A DNA stretch of 64,000 nt from Rhodococcus sp. SMB37 (GCF_004345605.1 NZ_SLVY01000002.1:372001-436000), one strand, 5' to 3'. Shown: positions 1 to 9,143, counted from the stretch's first letter. The notes: generated from the sequence alone by a model not told the origin. Numbers and translations: made by a program.

Positions 1-233
1 CCGAGATCCGGATGCTCCGCGTCCTCGGCGCAGATCTCGTCGGCATGTCGACGGTGCACGAGACCATCGCCGCACGCGCGGCGGGTGCGCGCGTCCTCGG
101 CCTCTCGCTGGTCACCAATGCGGCGGCAGGCATCACGGGCGAGCACCTCAACCACGCGGAGGTCCTCGCCGCGGGGCGAGAGGCCGCGACCCGCATGGGT
201 GATCTCCTGCGCGATCTGGCGGCCGGGCTGTGA
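1..233 (+). CDS. punA: Purine nucleoside phosphorylase, C-terminal part (5' end outside window)
   Basis: Cytosolic phosphorolysis of purine nucleosides to free base and (deoxy)ribose-1-phosphate. Only the last 77 codons are present, reading from base 3. They show the trimeric (class II) PNP signature [20 protein letters not shown] followed by SLVTNAAAG, which holds the conserved Met and the base-binding Asn. The stop TGA overlaps the GTG start of the next gene by four bases, so the two are probably translationally coupled. M. tuberculosis has the same pair (deoD-pmmB). Function is firm; the full length cannot be judged. Confidence 0.9.
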   Translation, partial: EIRMLRVLGADLVGMSTVHETIAARAAGARVLGLSLVTNAAAGITGEHLNHAEVLAAGREAATRMGDLLRDLAAGL

Positions 234-1702
234 CCCTCCGGTTCGGGACCGCGGGGCTGCGCGGTCCCGTCGGCGACGGACCGGACTGCATGAACGTTCC
301 CAACGTCGTGCGCACCACCGCGGGCCTCGCGGCATGGCTCGCCGGACAGGGACAGCGCGGCGGCACAGTCGTGGTGGGGCGCGACGCACGCACCGGGTCC
401 GCAGAGTTCTTCACCGCGACCGCCGAGGTACTCGCCGCCGCCGGATTCGACGTCGTCGCCCTCCCCCGACCACTTCCGACCCCGGTCACCGCCTACGCGG
501 TACGGGAACTGAATGCAGTTGCGGGAGTACAGATAACCGCGTCGCACAACCCGGCATCCGACAACGGCTACAAGGTGTACCTCTCGGGTGGAGCCCAGAT
601 CGTGTCGCCGGCCGACAGGCAGATCGAGGCGGCGATCGACGACGCACCGGAGGCCGACTCGGTCCCTCGCGCGGCAGTGGCGACCTCGGGCAGCGACCTC
701 GTCGACCGCTACCTCGCACGGGTGGCGTCGTTGCCACGCTCGCCGCATCGGGACCTGAAGATCGCGTTGACGCCGCTACACGGCGTCGGAGGCGAGACGG
801 CGGTCGCCGCGCTGCATGCGGCCGGATTCACCGATGTGCACGTCGTCGCGACGCAGTTCGAGCCCGATCCCGCGTTCCCGACGGTCGCATTCCCGAACCC
901 GGAGGAGCCGGGCGCCGTCGATGCCTTGCTCGAACTCGCTGCCGACGTCCACGCCGACATCGCGATCGCGTTGGATCCGGACGCCGATCGCTGCGCAGTC
1001 GCAGTTCCCACTCAGGCCGGGTGGCGGATGCTTCGCGGTGACGAGACCGGAGTGCTGCTCGGCGACCGGATCCTCGAGAACGCACCGGCCGGGTCCCTGG
1101 TGGCGACGACCATCGTCTCGTCGACCCTGCTCAGCACACTGGCCGCCGCGCGCGGAGCCCGATTCGCGCAGACCCTCACCGGCTTCAAGTGGCTCACCCG
1201 AGCCGGTGAGGGTCTCGTCTACGCATACGAGGAGGCCATCGGGCACTGCGTCGACCCCGATGCTGTACGTGACAAGGACGGGATCGGCACGGCCGTCGTG
1301 GTCGCCGATTACGCAGCCGAACTGAAGGAATCGGGTCGCACGCTCGTCGATGCACTCGACGCCCTGCACCGCGAGTTCGGGCTGCACGTGGGCGACCAGG
1401 TGGCGATCCGCGTCACCGACCTCGCCCAGATCGACACGATCATGGCGAAGTTGCGGTCGGAGCCACCCTTCACGCTGGCCGACGAGCCCGTGACCCTGAC
1501 CGATCTGGCGACCGACCCGGGACCACTGAACACCGACGCACTCGTCTTCGAGGGCGCCACTGTCCGAGTCGTGATCAGACCGTCCGGCACCGAACCGAAA
1601 CTCAAGTGCTATCTCGAATCGGTGGCCCGCACGGGCAATCGCGATACTGCGACGAAGTCGCTGGACTCATTGCGCCGCTGGGCAATCGGGCTCGCCGGCT
1701 GA
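230..1702 (+). CDS. pmmB: Phosphohexomutase-superfamily enzyme (PmmB; PGM2-like, probable phosphopentomutase)
   Basis: Alpha-D-phosphohexomutase of 490 aa. It carries the phosphoserine loop [16 protein letters not shown], the Mg-binding loop [10 protein letters not shown], the sugar-binding loop YEEAIGHC followed by DKDG, and the C-terminal phosphate-binding RPSGTEPK. The EEAIG loop resembles eukaryotic PGM2/phosphoribomutase rather than the GEMSGH loop of classic phosphomannomutases. Being coupled to purine nucleoside phosphorylase, it more likely interconverts ribose-1-phosphate and ribose-5-phosphate than mannose phosphates. The GTG start at 230 is fixed by the four-base overlap. Family is certain; the pentose substrate is inference. 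Confidence 0.9.
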   Translation: MTLRFGTAGLRGPVGDGPDCMNVPNVVRTTAGLAAWLAGQGQRGGTVVVGRDARTGSAEFFTATAEVLAAAGFDVVALPRPLPTPVTAYAVRELNAVAGVQITASHNPASDNGYKVYLSGGAQIVSPADRQIEAAIDDAPEADSVPRAAVATSGSDLVDRYLARVASLPRSPHRDLKIALTPLHGVGGETAVAALHAAGFTDVHVVATQFEPDPAFPTVAFPNPEEPGAVDALLELAADVHADIAIALDPDADRCAVAVPTQAGWRMLRGDETGVLLGDRILENAPAGSLVATTIVSSTLLSTLAAARGARFAQTLTGFKWLTRAGEGLVYAYEEAIGHCVDPDAVRDKDGIGTAVVVADYAAELKESGRTLVDALDALHREFGLHVGDQVAIRVTDLAQIDTIMAKLRSEPPFTLADEPVTLTDLATDPGPLNTDALVFEGATVRVVIRPSGTEPKLKCYLESVARTGNRDTATKSLDSLRRWAIGLAG

Positions 1703-1709
1703 GCACGAG

Positions 1710-2406
1710 TCAGAGCCGGACAGGCTTTCCGTAGGTGATGGCGACGTCGTTGGACGACGTGACCGCCTTGGCGTAGGGCCGGATCGTGACCGGCCCGATC
1801 GCGCCGGACACCGATCCGCGGATACCCGCGAAACGCACCGTAGTGGAGTCGCCGTCGAAGGTGTGCTCTTCGATGATCGGCGCATCGGTGATACCCCCGG
1901 GCGCGAGCTCGACCTCGAGTTCCTGCTCCGGGACGAGCGACGCCTCCCAGGCGTTTCCGGTACCCAGGTCGACTCCCACTGCCAGGTCCGGGATGAGCTC
2001 CACCCCGAGATTCGCGCTGTTGTCACCTCCGACCGTCAGGCCGGGAGTGATGACGTGGGCGACCGCTCCGGGCAACGCGGCCGGATATCCGATCTGGTAT
2101 CCGACGGTGAGTTTCGTACCCGCGGCCTGCGCCGCTTCATACCCGGTGATCCGGACGGATGTCGTTCCGTCTGCAAAGAACTCGACGCTGAGCGGCGAAC
2201 TGTCGAGTGGTGGGTACATCTGGATCGACGTATCGGCCTGCGCCACTTCGATCGCGCGGCCACCCTCGAGGGGGGAGGATCCGGGAATTGTCGATGTCGG
2301 CGGAGGCCGCGGCGGGGTTGGCGAGGACAGCGAGCGTCGACGCCGCACCCAGCGCGGCAATCCGGAGCGGGGTTTTCAAACGTGTGTGAAAAAGGGTGTC
2401 GCGCAT
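1710..2406 (-). pseudogene. MspA-family porin, reading frame broken by a G6 tract
   Basis: Would encode an outer-membrane (mycomembrane) porin of about 230 aa. The signal peptide (from the ATG at 2406, ending AAASA) and first mature residues DNSRIL are in one frame. The body, from LEGGRAIEV to the C-terminal ITYGKPVRL, is in another. The body has MspA hallmarks: LTVGYQIGYP, ITPGLTVGG and SGAIGPVTIRPYAKA. The frames meet at a run of six G at 2270-2275; losing one base restores DNSRILPLEGGRA. It could be a decayed gene, slipped-strand variation or a sequencing error. An alternative ATG lies at 2433. Confidence 0.72.
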
Positions 2407-2569
2407 CGTATTTACCTGTTCCGCAGAGGTCATTCGGTCACAACGGACGTTGCGAACAGGGAGCAGCGTATAGAGGCGGGGTCACTGTCCGTGGCGGAGC
2501 CGGTCTCCGTACGGTTACGAAACAGAAACACTCTTGCGTCACACCAGGACCATTGGTCACATACGTAAC

Positions 2570-2586
2570 ATACCCCTAGCGGGTAT
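2570..2586 (-). promoter_or_regulatory. Copper-repressor-type palindrome (TACCC-N5-GGGTA)
   Basis: ATACCC-CTAGC-GGGTAT contains an exact TACCC-N5-GGGTA, the operator form known for CsoR-family copper repressors such as mycobacterial RicR. It overlaps the upp stop codon. Read on the minus strand it runs into a -10-like TATGTT (2572-2567), pointing at the porin gene about 160 bp downstream. No copper repressor gene is in the window, so assignment rests on the motif and position only. Confidence 0.4.
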
Positions 2587-3209
2587 TAACGTGGTCCGAA
2601 TTGACGATCGCCGGCGTCGCCCAGACCCGGAACGATGTACTTCGCCTCGTTGAGTCCCTCATCGATCGACGCGGTCACCAGACGAACCGGATGCCCCGAC
2701 GCAGCGAGCGTCTCGACTCCCTGCGGCGCCGCCACCACGCACACCGCGGTAATGTCGGTCGCGCCTCGCGACGCCAGCATGTCGAGCGTCTGCACCATCG
2801 AACCCCCGGTCGCGAGCATCGGATCGAGTACGAACACCGGCAGCCCCGACAGGTCCTCGGGCAACGACTCCAGGTACGGCACCGGTTCGAAGGTCTTCTC
2901 GTCGCGAGCCAGACCCACGAAACCGACCTGAGCCTGTGGGATCAGAGCGTGCGCCTGCTCGACCATGCCGAGCCCGGCACGCAGAACCGGGACGAGCAGC
3001 GGCGGTTGCTTCAACCGAACGCCGGTCGTGACGGTCACGGGTGTCCGAACTTCGAACGTCTCGACCGGTGCCTCGCGCACCGCCTCGTAGATCAGCATCT
3101 GGGTGAGCCTGCGCAAAGCGTGCCGGAAGGCAGCGTTGTCGCTGCGTTCGTCCCGCAGGATCGTGAGCAGGGAAGCAGCGAGCGGATGGTCGACCACGAG
3201 CGAATCCAT
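2586..3209 (-). CDS. upp: Uracil phosphoribosyltransferase
   Basis: Cytosolic pyrimidine salvage: uracil + PRPP gives UMP + PPi. At 207 aa it has the normal family length. Visible motifs are PVLRAGLGM, the PRPP-binding loop [14 protein letters not shown], and the C-terminal uracil-binding region [14 protein letters not shown]. The ATG at 3209 gives the usual N-terminus [15 protein letters not shown]; longer in-frame extensions run into the divergent gene and are unlikely. No clear Shine-Dalgarno is seen, so the mRNA may have a very short or no leader. In M. tuberculosis upp also follows pmmB. Confidence 0.95.
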   Translation of the reverse strand: MDSLVVDHPLAASLLTILRDERSDNAAFRHALRRLTQMLIYEAVREAPVETFEVRTPVTVTTGVRLKQPPLLVPVLRAGLGMVEQAHALIPQAQVGFVGLARDEKTFEPVPYLESLPEDLSGLPVFVLDPMLATGGSMVQTLDMLASRGATDITAVCVVAAPQGVETLAASGHPVRLVTASIDEGLNEAKYIVPGLGDAGDRQFGPR

Positions 3210-3299
3210 GAATCGAAGGATAGAACGAGGGAACCGCGGGGCCGTCCGGTGCGTCGAAACAATGTGACACACGTCCAACGGTGAACGAGGAGACACGCG

Positions 3300-3659
3300 G
3301 TGCCCCACCCAGAGACTGACACCGGAACACTTCATGCCGATACCGAGGTGATCGCGGGATTCGGCCGCGTCGCCGCCGACCTCGCCGAACAGATCGACCA
3401 GGCCGCACTCCAGACCAGGACGAGCGACCCCGCCGGGCTCACATCCCTGCTCGGCCCGGTCGGCGCAGGCTTCGTCGCGGCGTTCACCGCCGCACACGAC
3501 GGCCACTCCCGCGAACTGGACCGGATCCGCGAGGTCCTCTCGGGGATGGGCACGACAGCGACACTGACTGCTGCCGCATACGAACGTACCGAGAGGGAGA
3601 CGATCACGTCCCTGCGTGGCATCGCGGAGGAACTCGAGATCCGCGAGGCCGCCCTGTGA
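3300..3659 (+). CDS. EspC/DUF2580-like type VII secretion substrate
   Basis: Helical 119-aa protein with a GTG start. Its core (residues 15-90) resembles the ESX-1 secretion-associated EspC family: [20 protein letters not shown] followed by an amphipathic helix and AAAY. Tyr94-x-x-x-Glu98 (YERTE) fits the YxxxD/E secretion signal of type VII substrates, lying after the second helix. There is no N-terminal signal peptide or membrane segment. Its stop overlaps the start of the NlpC/P60 gene, a common layout for ESX substrate pairs that fold as heterodimers. No ESX machinery is in the window; the export route is inferred. Confidence 0.65.
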   Translation: MPHPETDTGTLHADTEVIAGFGRVAADLAEQIDQAALQTRTSDPAGLTSLLGPVGAGFVAAFTAAHDGHSRELDRIREVLSGMGTTATLTAAAYERTERETITSLRGIAEELEIREAAL

Positions 3660-4675
3660 TGGCCGGGGTGGGGGCAGACGCACTCGTCTCGCCCCTGCAC
3701 GATCTACTCGGAGCGTTCGGCTCGGACGTGCCGCCTGGTTCGGACCCGGGCAGCAACCTGCGTGCCGGGTGCGCGATGGCAGAGGAAGCGCACGCCACCT
3801 GCCGGAGTGCGCTCGCAGAGCTCTCGTGGGGGTGGACCGGGACCGCCGCCGAGGCCGCGCTCGGCAGCGGCGAGAGGATCCTCGCCGACACCCTCGGTGC
3901 CGTCGATCGGGGGATCGAGCTCGCCACCAGCGTGCTCGACGCCACGGTCACGGTGGTCATCGGGGCGGCCGAGTTGAAACGCATCATCGATTCGTTCGTC
4001 GTGCTCGCCCAGCAAGCAGCACCCGCGCTGGCCCTCCCGCAGGGGCAACTGATGCTGATCACAGCCGCGATCGAACACATCTCCGAGGGTCTGGACGTAC
4101 TCACACGGGTGGTTACCGCACTCTCCGAGCTCACCTCGACGGTGACCGCATTGATCCCCGAGCCGCCGGTGGGGCCTCCGACACCGAGCGAGGGCGGCAC
4201 CGTATCCGCCGCGTCCGGGACTGTGTCGACGGGATCCGGTGAGATATCCACGATGGGCGGCTCGGCACCCGCGGTCGGTGGCGAGGTCGCGGTGACCCTG
4301 CCCGACGGCACCGTCGCACATGCCCCGAACCCGACCGCCGCCGAAGCCGTTCGCCGCGCACTCGACCAGCAGGGAACTCCGTACGTGTGGGGTGGCACGA
4401 CTCCGGGCCGCGGACTCGACTGCAGCGGCCTGACCCAGTGGGCATACGGGGAGGCCGGTCTCGAGATTCCGCGTCTCGCAGAGGAACAAGACGTCGGGAC
4501 ACCTGTCGACTCCGGGTCCGTGCTGCCGGGCGACCTCGCGGTCTGGGACGGGCACGTCGCAATGGTCGTCGGTGGCGGGATGATGGTCGAAGCAGGCGAC
4601 CCTGTCGCCGTGACCCCCATCCGCACCACGAACGGCGGGATGGGCTTCCAGGGCTTCTACCGGCCCACGGCATGA
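3659..4675 (+). CDS. Helical-domain NlpC/P60 hydrolase, candidate type VII-exported peptidoglycan hydrolase
   Basis: 338 aa. Residues 30-165 are all-helical, with a WXG-like turn (SWGWTGTAA) and long hydrophobic helices. Residues 165-220 are a Gly/Ser/Pro linker; the rest is a C40 (NlpC/P60) domain. Cys255 ([10 protein letters not shown]), His299 ([10 protein letters not shown]) and Glu311 (MVEAGD) match the Cys-His-Glu triad of mycobacterial RipA, including its 12-residue His-Glu spacing. Expected activity is cleavage of peptide stems (D-Glu-mDAP). No signal peptide is present, so export probably depends on the coupled EspC-like partner. The ATG at 3659 overlaps the upstream stop; a GTG at 3656 is possible. 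Confidence 0.75.
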   Translation: MAGVGADALVSPLHDLLGAFGSDVPPGSDPGSNLRAGCAMAEEAHATCRSALAELSWGWTGTAAEAALGSGERILADTLGAVDRGIELATSVLDATVTVVIGAAELKRIIDSFVVLAQQAAPALALPQGQLMLITAAIEHISEGLDVLTRVVTALSELTSTVTALIPEPPVGPPTPSEGGTVSAASGTVSTGSGEISTMGGSAPAVGGEVAVTLPDGTVAHAPNPTAAEAVRRALDQQGTPYVWGGTTPGRGLDCSGLTQWAYGEAGLEIPRLAEEQDVGTPVDSGSVLPGDLAVWDGHVAMVVGGGMMVEAGDPVAVTPIRTTNGGMGFQGFYRPTA

Positions 4676-4746
4676 GGCGAGGCCCGGCCCGAACTCCCTC
4701 CTGCATCCGAGGGAACCGATACGCCGTCCGGTGCGTCCAACCGTGT

Positions 4747-5085
4747 ATGGACACCAACCAGACGATCCCGGTGACAGCCACCGCGCAGAACGCCGCCGGC
4801 ACCATCCGGGTCCGCGCCACCGACGAAGGCCTTCCGATCGATCTACGCATCGACCCGCGAGAACTCCGATTCGGAGCCGCTCAGCTCGCCGAGGCCATCG
4901 TGGCGCTGAATCGGCGGGCCGCACTCGAAGCGGCGATTCTTCGGCGTGAGCAACTCTCCGCTCAGGGCGTCCACAGTGATGTCCTCGACCGGATGGGCAT
5001 GCCCACCCGCGACGACCTCCCCGATCTCGAACACGACGAGGGCGGTCACGGCACGCATCCGACCTGGATGCACCGGCCCCTGTAG
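4747..5085 (+). CDS. YbaB/EbfC-fold small protein, type VII-associated type
   Basis: 112 aa, not membrane-bound. The segment TIRVRATDEGLPIDLRIDP followed by QLAEAIVALNRRAALEAA fits actinobacterial YbaB/EbfC-like proteins: a beta-hairpin followed by a long helix. The C-terminus is His/Asp/Glu rich. In ESX loci a YbaB-fold protein (EspL in M. tuberculosis) stabilises an exported partner, so a chaperone role for the upstream cargo is a reasonable guess. DNA binding, as for classic YbaB, is the alternative. The ATG at 4747 is the first sensible start after the NlpC/P60 stop (72-bp gap). Confidence 0.55.
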   Translation: MDTNQTIPVTATAQNAAGTIRVRATDEGLPIDLRIDPRELRFGAAQLAEAIVALNRRAALEAAILRREQLSAQGVHSDVLDRMGMPTRDDLPDLEHDEGGHGTHPTWMHRPL

Positions 5086-5134
5086 ATCCTGCGACCGAGC
5101 ACTCGACACCACATCAACGGAAGGACGACAGGCC

Positions 5135-5434
5135 ATGAGCGAGCAACAGGTCGAGGAGATCGTCGACCGCGTACGCACACAGCTCGGTGTACTCGAGCAC
5201 ACACTCGACGGACTCGGTGCGGTACGCGGTTCCGCGAGGAACGAGGACGGCAGCATCGTCGCGCACATCGACGGTCGAGGCGCCCTGGCAGGCCTGGAAC
5301 TTGCCGAATCGGTGACTCGGCGCGACGCTGTCGAGCTCGGGGCGGAGATCCTCGCGGCCGTTCACGAGGCCGCGCGCCGGGCGGGCGCGGAACGCGCCCG
5401 GCTGCTTCAAGACCTCCGGAGCGCGCTCGGGTGA
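5135..5434 (+). CDS. YbaB/EbfC family protein
   Basis: 99 aa with the YbaB/EbfC pattern: an N-terminal helix EEIVDRVRTQLGVLEHTLDG, a beta-hairpin (GSIVAHIDGRGALAGLEL) and a C-terminal helix (AAVHEAARRAGAERARLLQD). The start is supported by GGAAGGA upstream of the ATG at 5135. It is the last gene of the island that begins with the EspC-like gene. Together with the neighbouring 112-aa protein it may form a hetero-oligomer. It could be a nucleoid-associated protein or a secretion chaperone; context favours the latter, with low certainty. Confidence 0.6.
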   Translation: MSEQQVEEIVDRVRTQLGVLEHTLDGLGAVRGSARNEDGSIVAHIDGRGALAGLELAESVTRRDAVELGAEILAAVHEAARRAGAERARLLQDLRSALG

Positions 5435-5491
5435 CGCTTTTCTCCCCTCCCCCGCTATATCTTCGGCGCTGCAATGGCTAGGCTTCGCGCC

Positions 5492-6718
5492 ATGGCTGGA
5501 GACATCGTCCCGATCGAGCTCGGTCTCACCGACGGCGACCTCGTCACCTTGTGGGCGCCCAAGTGGCGCGAAGGTGACGACGAGTGGGAGGCCTTCCTCG
5601 GCCACGGTGACGACCTGTACGGGTTCCCGTCGGTCGCGCACCTCGTCGCGTTCGTGCGCGCGAACAACGACAACGACCTCGTCGAGCATCCGGCGTGGCC
5701 GGTCGTGTCGAAGCTCGCTGCCGTCGAGTTCGAGCCCGATGAGGCGCACGCGTTCGATCTGATCGGGGTCCCGGAGCTCGTGGCCGGCGATCTCGAGCCG
5801 GTCTTCGTCTCGGAGCTCCAGGACACTTTCGACATCGTCAGCATCCTCGGCGACGTGTGCGAGCTCGATGTGGTCACCAAATTCTTCGAACGCCCCGAGG
5901 TGGACACCGCGCTTCGGTACGGCGTCGCGGCGTTCGACGACCGCACCGGCGCGGAGCTGTGGAACAAGCTCGGTGCTGCGGTCGCCGAGGACTGGGACGC
6001 CGTGATCGACGCGCTCGACGCGGTCGTCACGATCCCGGACACCGACGAGGCTGCCGTTTCGGAGATCGAGTCGGAACTGGTCGCGGTCGACGAGAACGAC
6101 GTCGAGGCGGACGACGCGGTCGATGATGCCGAGGACGACGAGTACGAATACGTCGACGACGAGGCGGGCGACGACTTCTGGGCGTCCGTGGGCATCGATC
6201 CCATCAAGATCATCACCTCCGAGGGCACGTGGTTCACACTGCGGTGCTACCTCGACGATGACGCCGTGTTCCTCGGCTCCGAGGGCTCGATCCTCGTATT
6301 CGGGTCCGAACGTGCGCTCGGCCGGTACCTGGCCGACAACCACGACCACGACCTGGCACCGCTGGAGACATACGAGGCCATCCGGCACGCCGCCACGGAC
6401 GGCTCACTCGAGGTCGCGGTCACCGAGGACAACGTCTACGTCCTCACGGGGATCGCCGACGACATCGTCGAAGGCATCACCGCGGTCGATCCCGAGCAGA
6501 TGGAACTCGCCGTCGAGCTGTTCACCGATGCCGCGAACTACGTCGGCGAGGACGCAACCGACGCGGCACTCGCCGGTTCGACCGAGCTGGGCTGGTTCGT
6601 CAACTACGTGATCGAACCGGATTCGAGCAGACTCGCCCCGAGTGCGCCGTTCGATGCAGAGGCCGTCGCGTGGCGCGACCTCGAACGTGAGTTCGAAGCC
6701 CACCTGCGCAAGCTGTGA
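5492..6718 (+). CDS. Conserved acidic protein of unknown function (Rv3311 type)
   Basis: 408 aa, strongly acidic, with no signal peptide or membrane helix. The N-terminus GDIVPIELGLTDGDLVTLWA and its place between the upp and add regions match Rv3311 of M. tuberculosis. It seems built from two related halves: an N-terminal module (WREGDDEWEAFLG, then FPSVAHLVAFVRANNDND) and a second with YLDDDAVFLGSEGSILVFGS and ALGRYLADNHDHD, separated by a very acidic stretch (residues 190-225). Some genomes label it primosomal protein, without visible basis. The ATG at 5492 is preferred; 5474 is also in frame. Confidence 0.75.
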   Translation: MAGDIVPIELGLTDGDLVTLWAPKWREGDDEWEAFLGHGDDLYGFPSVAHLVAFVRANNDNDLVEHPAWPVVSKLAAVEFEPDEAHAFDLIGVPELVAGDLEPVFVSELQDTFDIVSILGDVCELDVVTKFFERPEVDTALRYGVAAFDDRTGAELWNKLGAAVAEDWDAVIDALDAVVTIPDTDEAAVSEIESELVAVDENDVEADDAVDDAEDDEYEYVDDEAGDDFWASVGIDPIKIITSEGTWFTLRCYLDDDAVFLGSEGSILVFGSERALGRYLADNHDHDLAPLETYEAIRHAATDGSLEVAVTEDNVYVLTGIADDIVEGITAVDPEQMELAVELFTDAANYVGEDATDAALAGSTELGWFVNYVIEPDSSRLAPSAPFDAEAVAWRDLEREFEAHLRKL

Positions 6719-6752
6719 GGCGTTCCGCGCGGTCGAGTACCGAGCCGGGTAC

Positions 6753-7841
6753 TCAGCCGACGAGCACTGCGTAACCGGGCTTGATGACGTCATCGATCAG
6801 TTCGAGGCGTTGGTCGAACGGGAGGAACGCCGACTTCATCGCATTGATGGTGAAACGCTCCAGATCCGACCACCCGTAATCGAACGCCCCGACCAGCCGA
6901 GTCATCTCCCGCGTCATCGTGGTGTCGCTCATCAGCCGGTTGTCGGTGTTGACGGTCACCCGGAAGCGCAGACGGGCAAGCAGGTCGAAGGGATGCTCCT
7001 CGATGGTCCGCACGGCACCGGTCTGCACATTGGAGCTGGGGCACAGTTCCAGCGGAATCCTCTTGTCCCGCACGTAGTTCGCAAGCAGGCCGAGGGTTGC
7101 CGTGCCGTCCGGATGCACCGTGATGTCGTCGACGATGCGTACGCCGTGCCCGAGACGGTCGGTGCCGCAGAACGCGACTGCCTCGTGGATCGACGGCAAG
7201 CCGAACGCCTCACCGGCGTGAATGGTGAAGTGTGCGTTCGCGGCGCGCGTGTACTCGAACGCATCGAGGTGCCTGCTCGGAGGATTTCCGGCCTCGGCGC
7301 CCGCGATGTCGAATCCGACGACTCCGCGGTCGCGGAATCGCACGGCCAGTTCGGCGATCTCCCGAGAACGCGCGGCATGCCGCATCGCGGTGAGCAGGCA
7401 CCCCACCCGAATGCGTCGCCCACTGGCCGCTGCCACTGCCGATTCCCCCGCGCGGAACCCTTCGAGGACATGCTCGACCACACGGTCGAGACTCAGACCC
7501 CGCTCGAGGTGTTGCTCGGGCGCGAACCGGACCTCGGCGTAGACGACGCCGTCTTCTGCGAGGTCGATGACGCATTCCCGCGCGACCCGCTCGAGCCCCT
7601 CGGGAGTCTGCATCACGGCGACAGTGTGCTCGAAGGTCTCCAGGTAGCGCTCGAGCGACCCGCTGTCGGCGGAGCCACGGAACCACGAGGCGAGCCCGTC
7701 GGCCGTATCGGCCGGCAATCGATGACCGCAGTCATCGGCGAGTTCGAGGATCGATTCGGGCCGCAGCCCGCCGTCCAGGTGGTCGTGCAGGACCACTTTC
7801 GGCGCGACCCGAAGCCGCGTCCCTCCCGGCTGCTCGTTCAT
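6753..7841 (-). CDS. add: Adenosine deaminase
   Basis: Deaminates (deoxy)adenosine to (deoxy)inosine; cytosolic and Zn-dependent. 362 aa. The metal site is visible as [11 protein letters not shown] (His19, His21), HAGEAFG (catalytic Glu), GHGVRI and VNTDNRLMS (Asp ligand). It is followed downstream on the same strand by no close gene; upstream, after 18 bp, lies deoA. The deoA/cdd/add trio therefore forms a nucleoside catabolic operon read cdd-deoA-add, as in M. tuberculosis. Confidence 0.95.
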   Translation of the reverse strand: MNEQPGGTRLRVAPKVVLHDHLDGGLRPESILELADDCGHRLPADTADGLASWFRGSADSGSLERYLETFEHTVAVMQTPEGLERVARECVIDLAEDGVVYAEVRFAPEQHLERGLSLDRVVEHVLEGFRAGESAVAAASGRRIRVGCLLTAMRHAARSREIAELAVRFRDRGVVGFDIAGAEAGNPPSRHLDAFEYTRAANAHFTIHAGEAFGLPSIHEAVAFCGTDRLGHGVRIVDDITVHPDGTATLGLLANYVRDKRIPLELCPSSNVQTGAVRTIEEHPFDLLARLRFRVTVNTDNRLMSDTTMTREMTRLVGAFDYGWSDLERFTINAMKSAFLPFDQRLELIDDVIKPGYAVLVG

Positions 7842-7859
7842 GTCCCGGACGGTAGTCGC

Positions 7860-9143
7860 CTACTCGGCGATCCGCTCGATGACGAGTGGCCGCCGTTCCG
7901 GGAGCTCCGCCCCGATGCGTACTCCGCCGCGCAGGTCTGCCAGCGCGGCCGGGAACATCTGCGGCGTGTCGGTGTGGAGTGTCGCGATCGGCTGGCCGGC
8001 ACGGACCGAATCGCCGGGCGTCACGTGAAGTTCGACACCCGCACCTGCCTGCACAGCGCTGCCCTGTTGTGCACGCCCCGCTCCGAGCCGCCATGCGGAG
8101 AGCCCGACGGCCATGGCATCGAGGCCGACGAGGACGCCGTCCGACTCGGCGCACACGGTCTCGGTGTGGTGCGCGGTCGGCAGCGGCGCATCGGGGTCGC
8201 CACCCTGGGCGACGATCATCGAGCGCCAGCGATCCATCGCGGCTCCGTCGCGTAGCCGGTCGGCGGGATCGATGTCGTGCACACCCGCCGCCGCGAGCAT
8301 CTCACGGGCGAGTGCCAAGGTCAGTTCGACGACGTCGTCGGGGCCGCCGCCCGCGAGCACCTCGATCGCCTCACATACTTCGAGGGCATTGCCTGCGGTG
8401 CGTCCGAGCGGTGTGTCCATCCGGGTGAGCAGAGCGGTGGTGCTCAGGCCGGCATCGGAACCGAGTTCCACCATCGTCCTGGCGAGCTCTCGGGCTTCTC
8501 CGAGTTCCTTCATGAACGCCCCGCTGCCGACCTTCACATCGAGGACGAGCGCGCCCGTGCCCTCGGCGATCTTCTTGCTCATGATCGAACTAGCGATCAG
8601 AGGGATCGATTCGACCGTGCCGGTGACGTCGCGCAGCGCGTAGAGCTTCCGGTCGGCGGGAGCCAGGTCGGCACCAGCGGCGCAGACGACTGCACCGACT
8701 GCGGGATCGGTGAGGATCTCGGCTATCTCGGCAGTGCTCAGCTCGGCACGCCAGCCCGGAATCGATTCGAGTTTGTCGAGCGTGCCCCCGGTGTGCCCGA
8801 GTCCGCGACCCGACAGCTGAGGCACCGCCACGCCGCACGCTGCCACCAACGGGGCGAGAGGAAGGGTGATCTTGTCACCCACTCCCCCGGTGGAATGCTT
8901 GTCGACGGTGCGCAGGCCCAGCCCGGTGAAATCGAGTCGCCGGCCCGAGTCGATCATCGCCGTCGTCCAGCGTGAGGTCTCGGTGCGACTCATTCCGCGG
9001 AAGTAGATGGCCATGGCGAGCGCGGACATCTGCTCGTCGGCGACGATCCCGTGGGTGAACGCTTCTATCACCCAGTCGATTTCGGATCCGGTCAGTTCGA
9101 AGCCGTCGCGCTTGCTCCGGATGATCGAGGTGATCTCAGGCAT
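7860..9143 (-). CDS. deoA: Thymidine phosphorylase
   Basis: Phosphorolysis of thymidine/deoxyuridine to base and deoxyribose-1-phosphate. 427 aa with the family signature SGRGLGHTGGTLDKLESIPG, the phosphate-binding loop KHSTGGVGDK, and LDVKVGSGAFMK. The N-terminal helical domain and C-terminal mixed domain are of normal length. The ATG at 9143 overlaps the end of cdd by eight bases, which fixes the start (MPEITSIIRSKRDG). Second gene of the cdd-deoA-add operon; it feeds deoxyribose-1-phosphate to a pentomutase. Confidence 0.95.
   Translation of the reverse strand: MPEITSIIRSKRDGFELTGSEIDWVIEAFTHGIVADEQMSALAMAIYFRGMSRTETSRWTTAMIDSGRRLDFTGLGLRTVDKHSTGGVGDKITLPLAPLVAACGVAVPQLSGRGLGHTGGTLDKLESIPGWRAELSTAEIAEILTDPAVGAVVCAAGADLAPADRKLYALRDVTGTVESIPLIASSIMSKKIAEGTGALVLDVKVGSGAFMKELGEARELARTMVELGSDAGLSTTALLTRMDTPLGRTAGNALEVCEAIEVLAGGGPDDVVELTLALAREMLAAAGVHDIDPADRLRDGAAMDRWRSMIVAQGGDPDAPLPTAHHTETVCAESDGVLVGLDAMAVGLSAWRLGAGRAQQGSAVQAGAGVELHVTPGDSVRAGQPIATLHTDTPQMFPAALADLRGGVRIGAELPERRPLVIERIAE

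Noticed and set aside
5114-6388. Minus-strand open frame of 424 codons opposite the Rv3311-like gene
   Set aside because: The plus-strand protein is conserved by position and pattern; the antisense frame has biased, domain-free composition.
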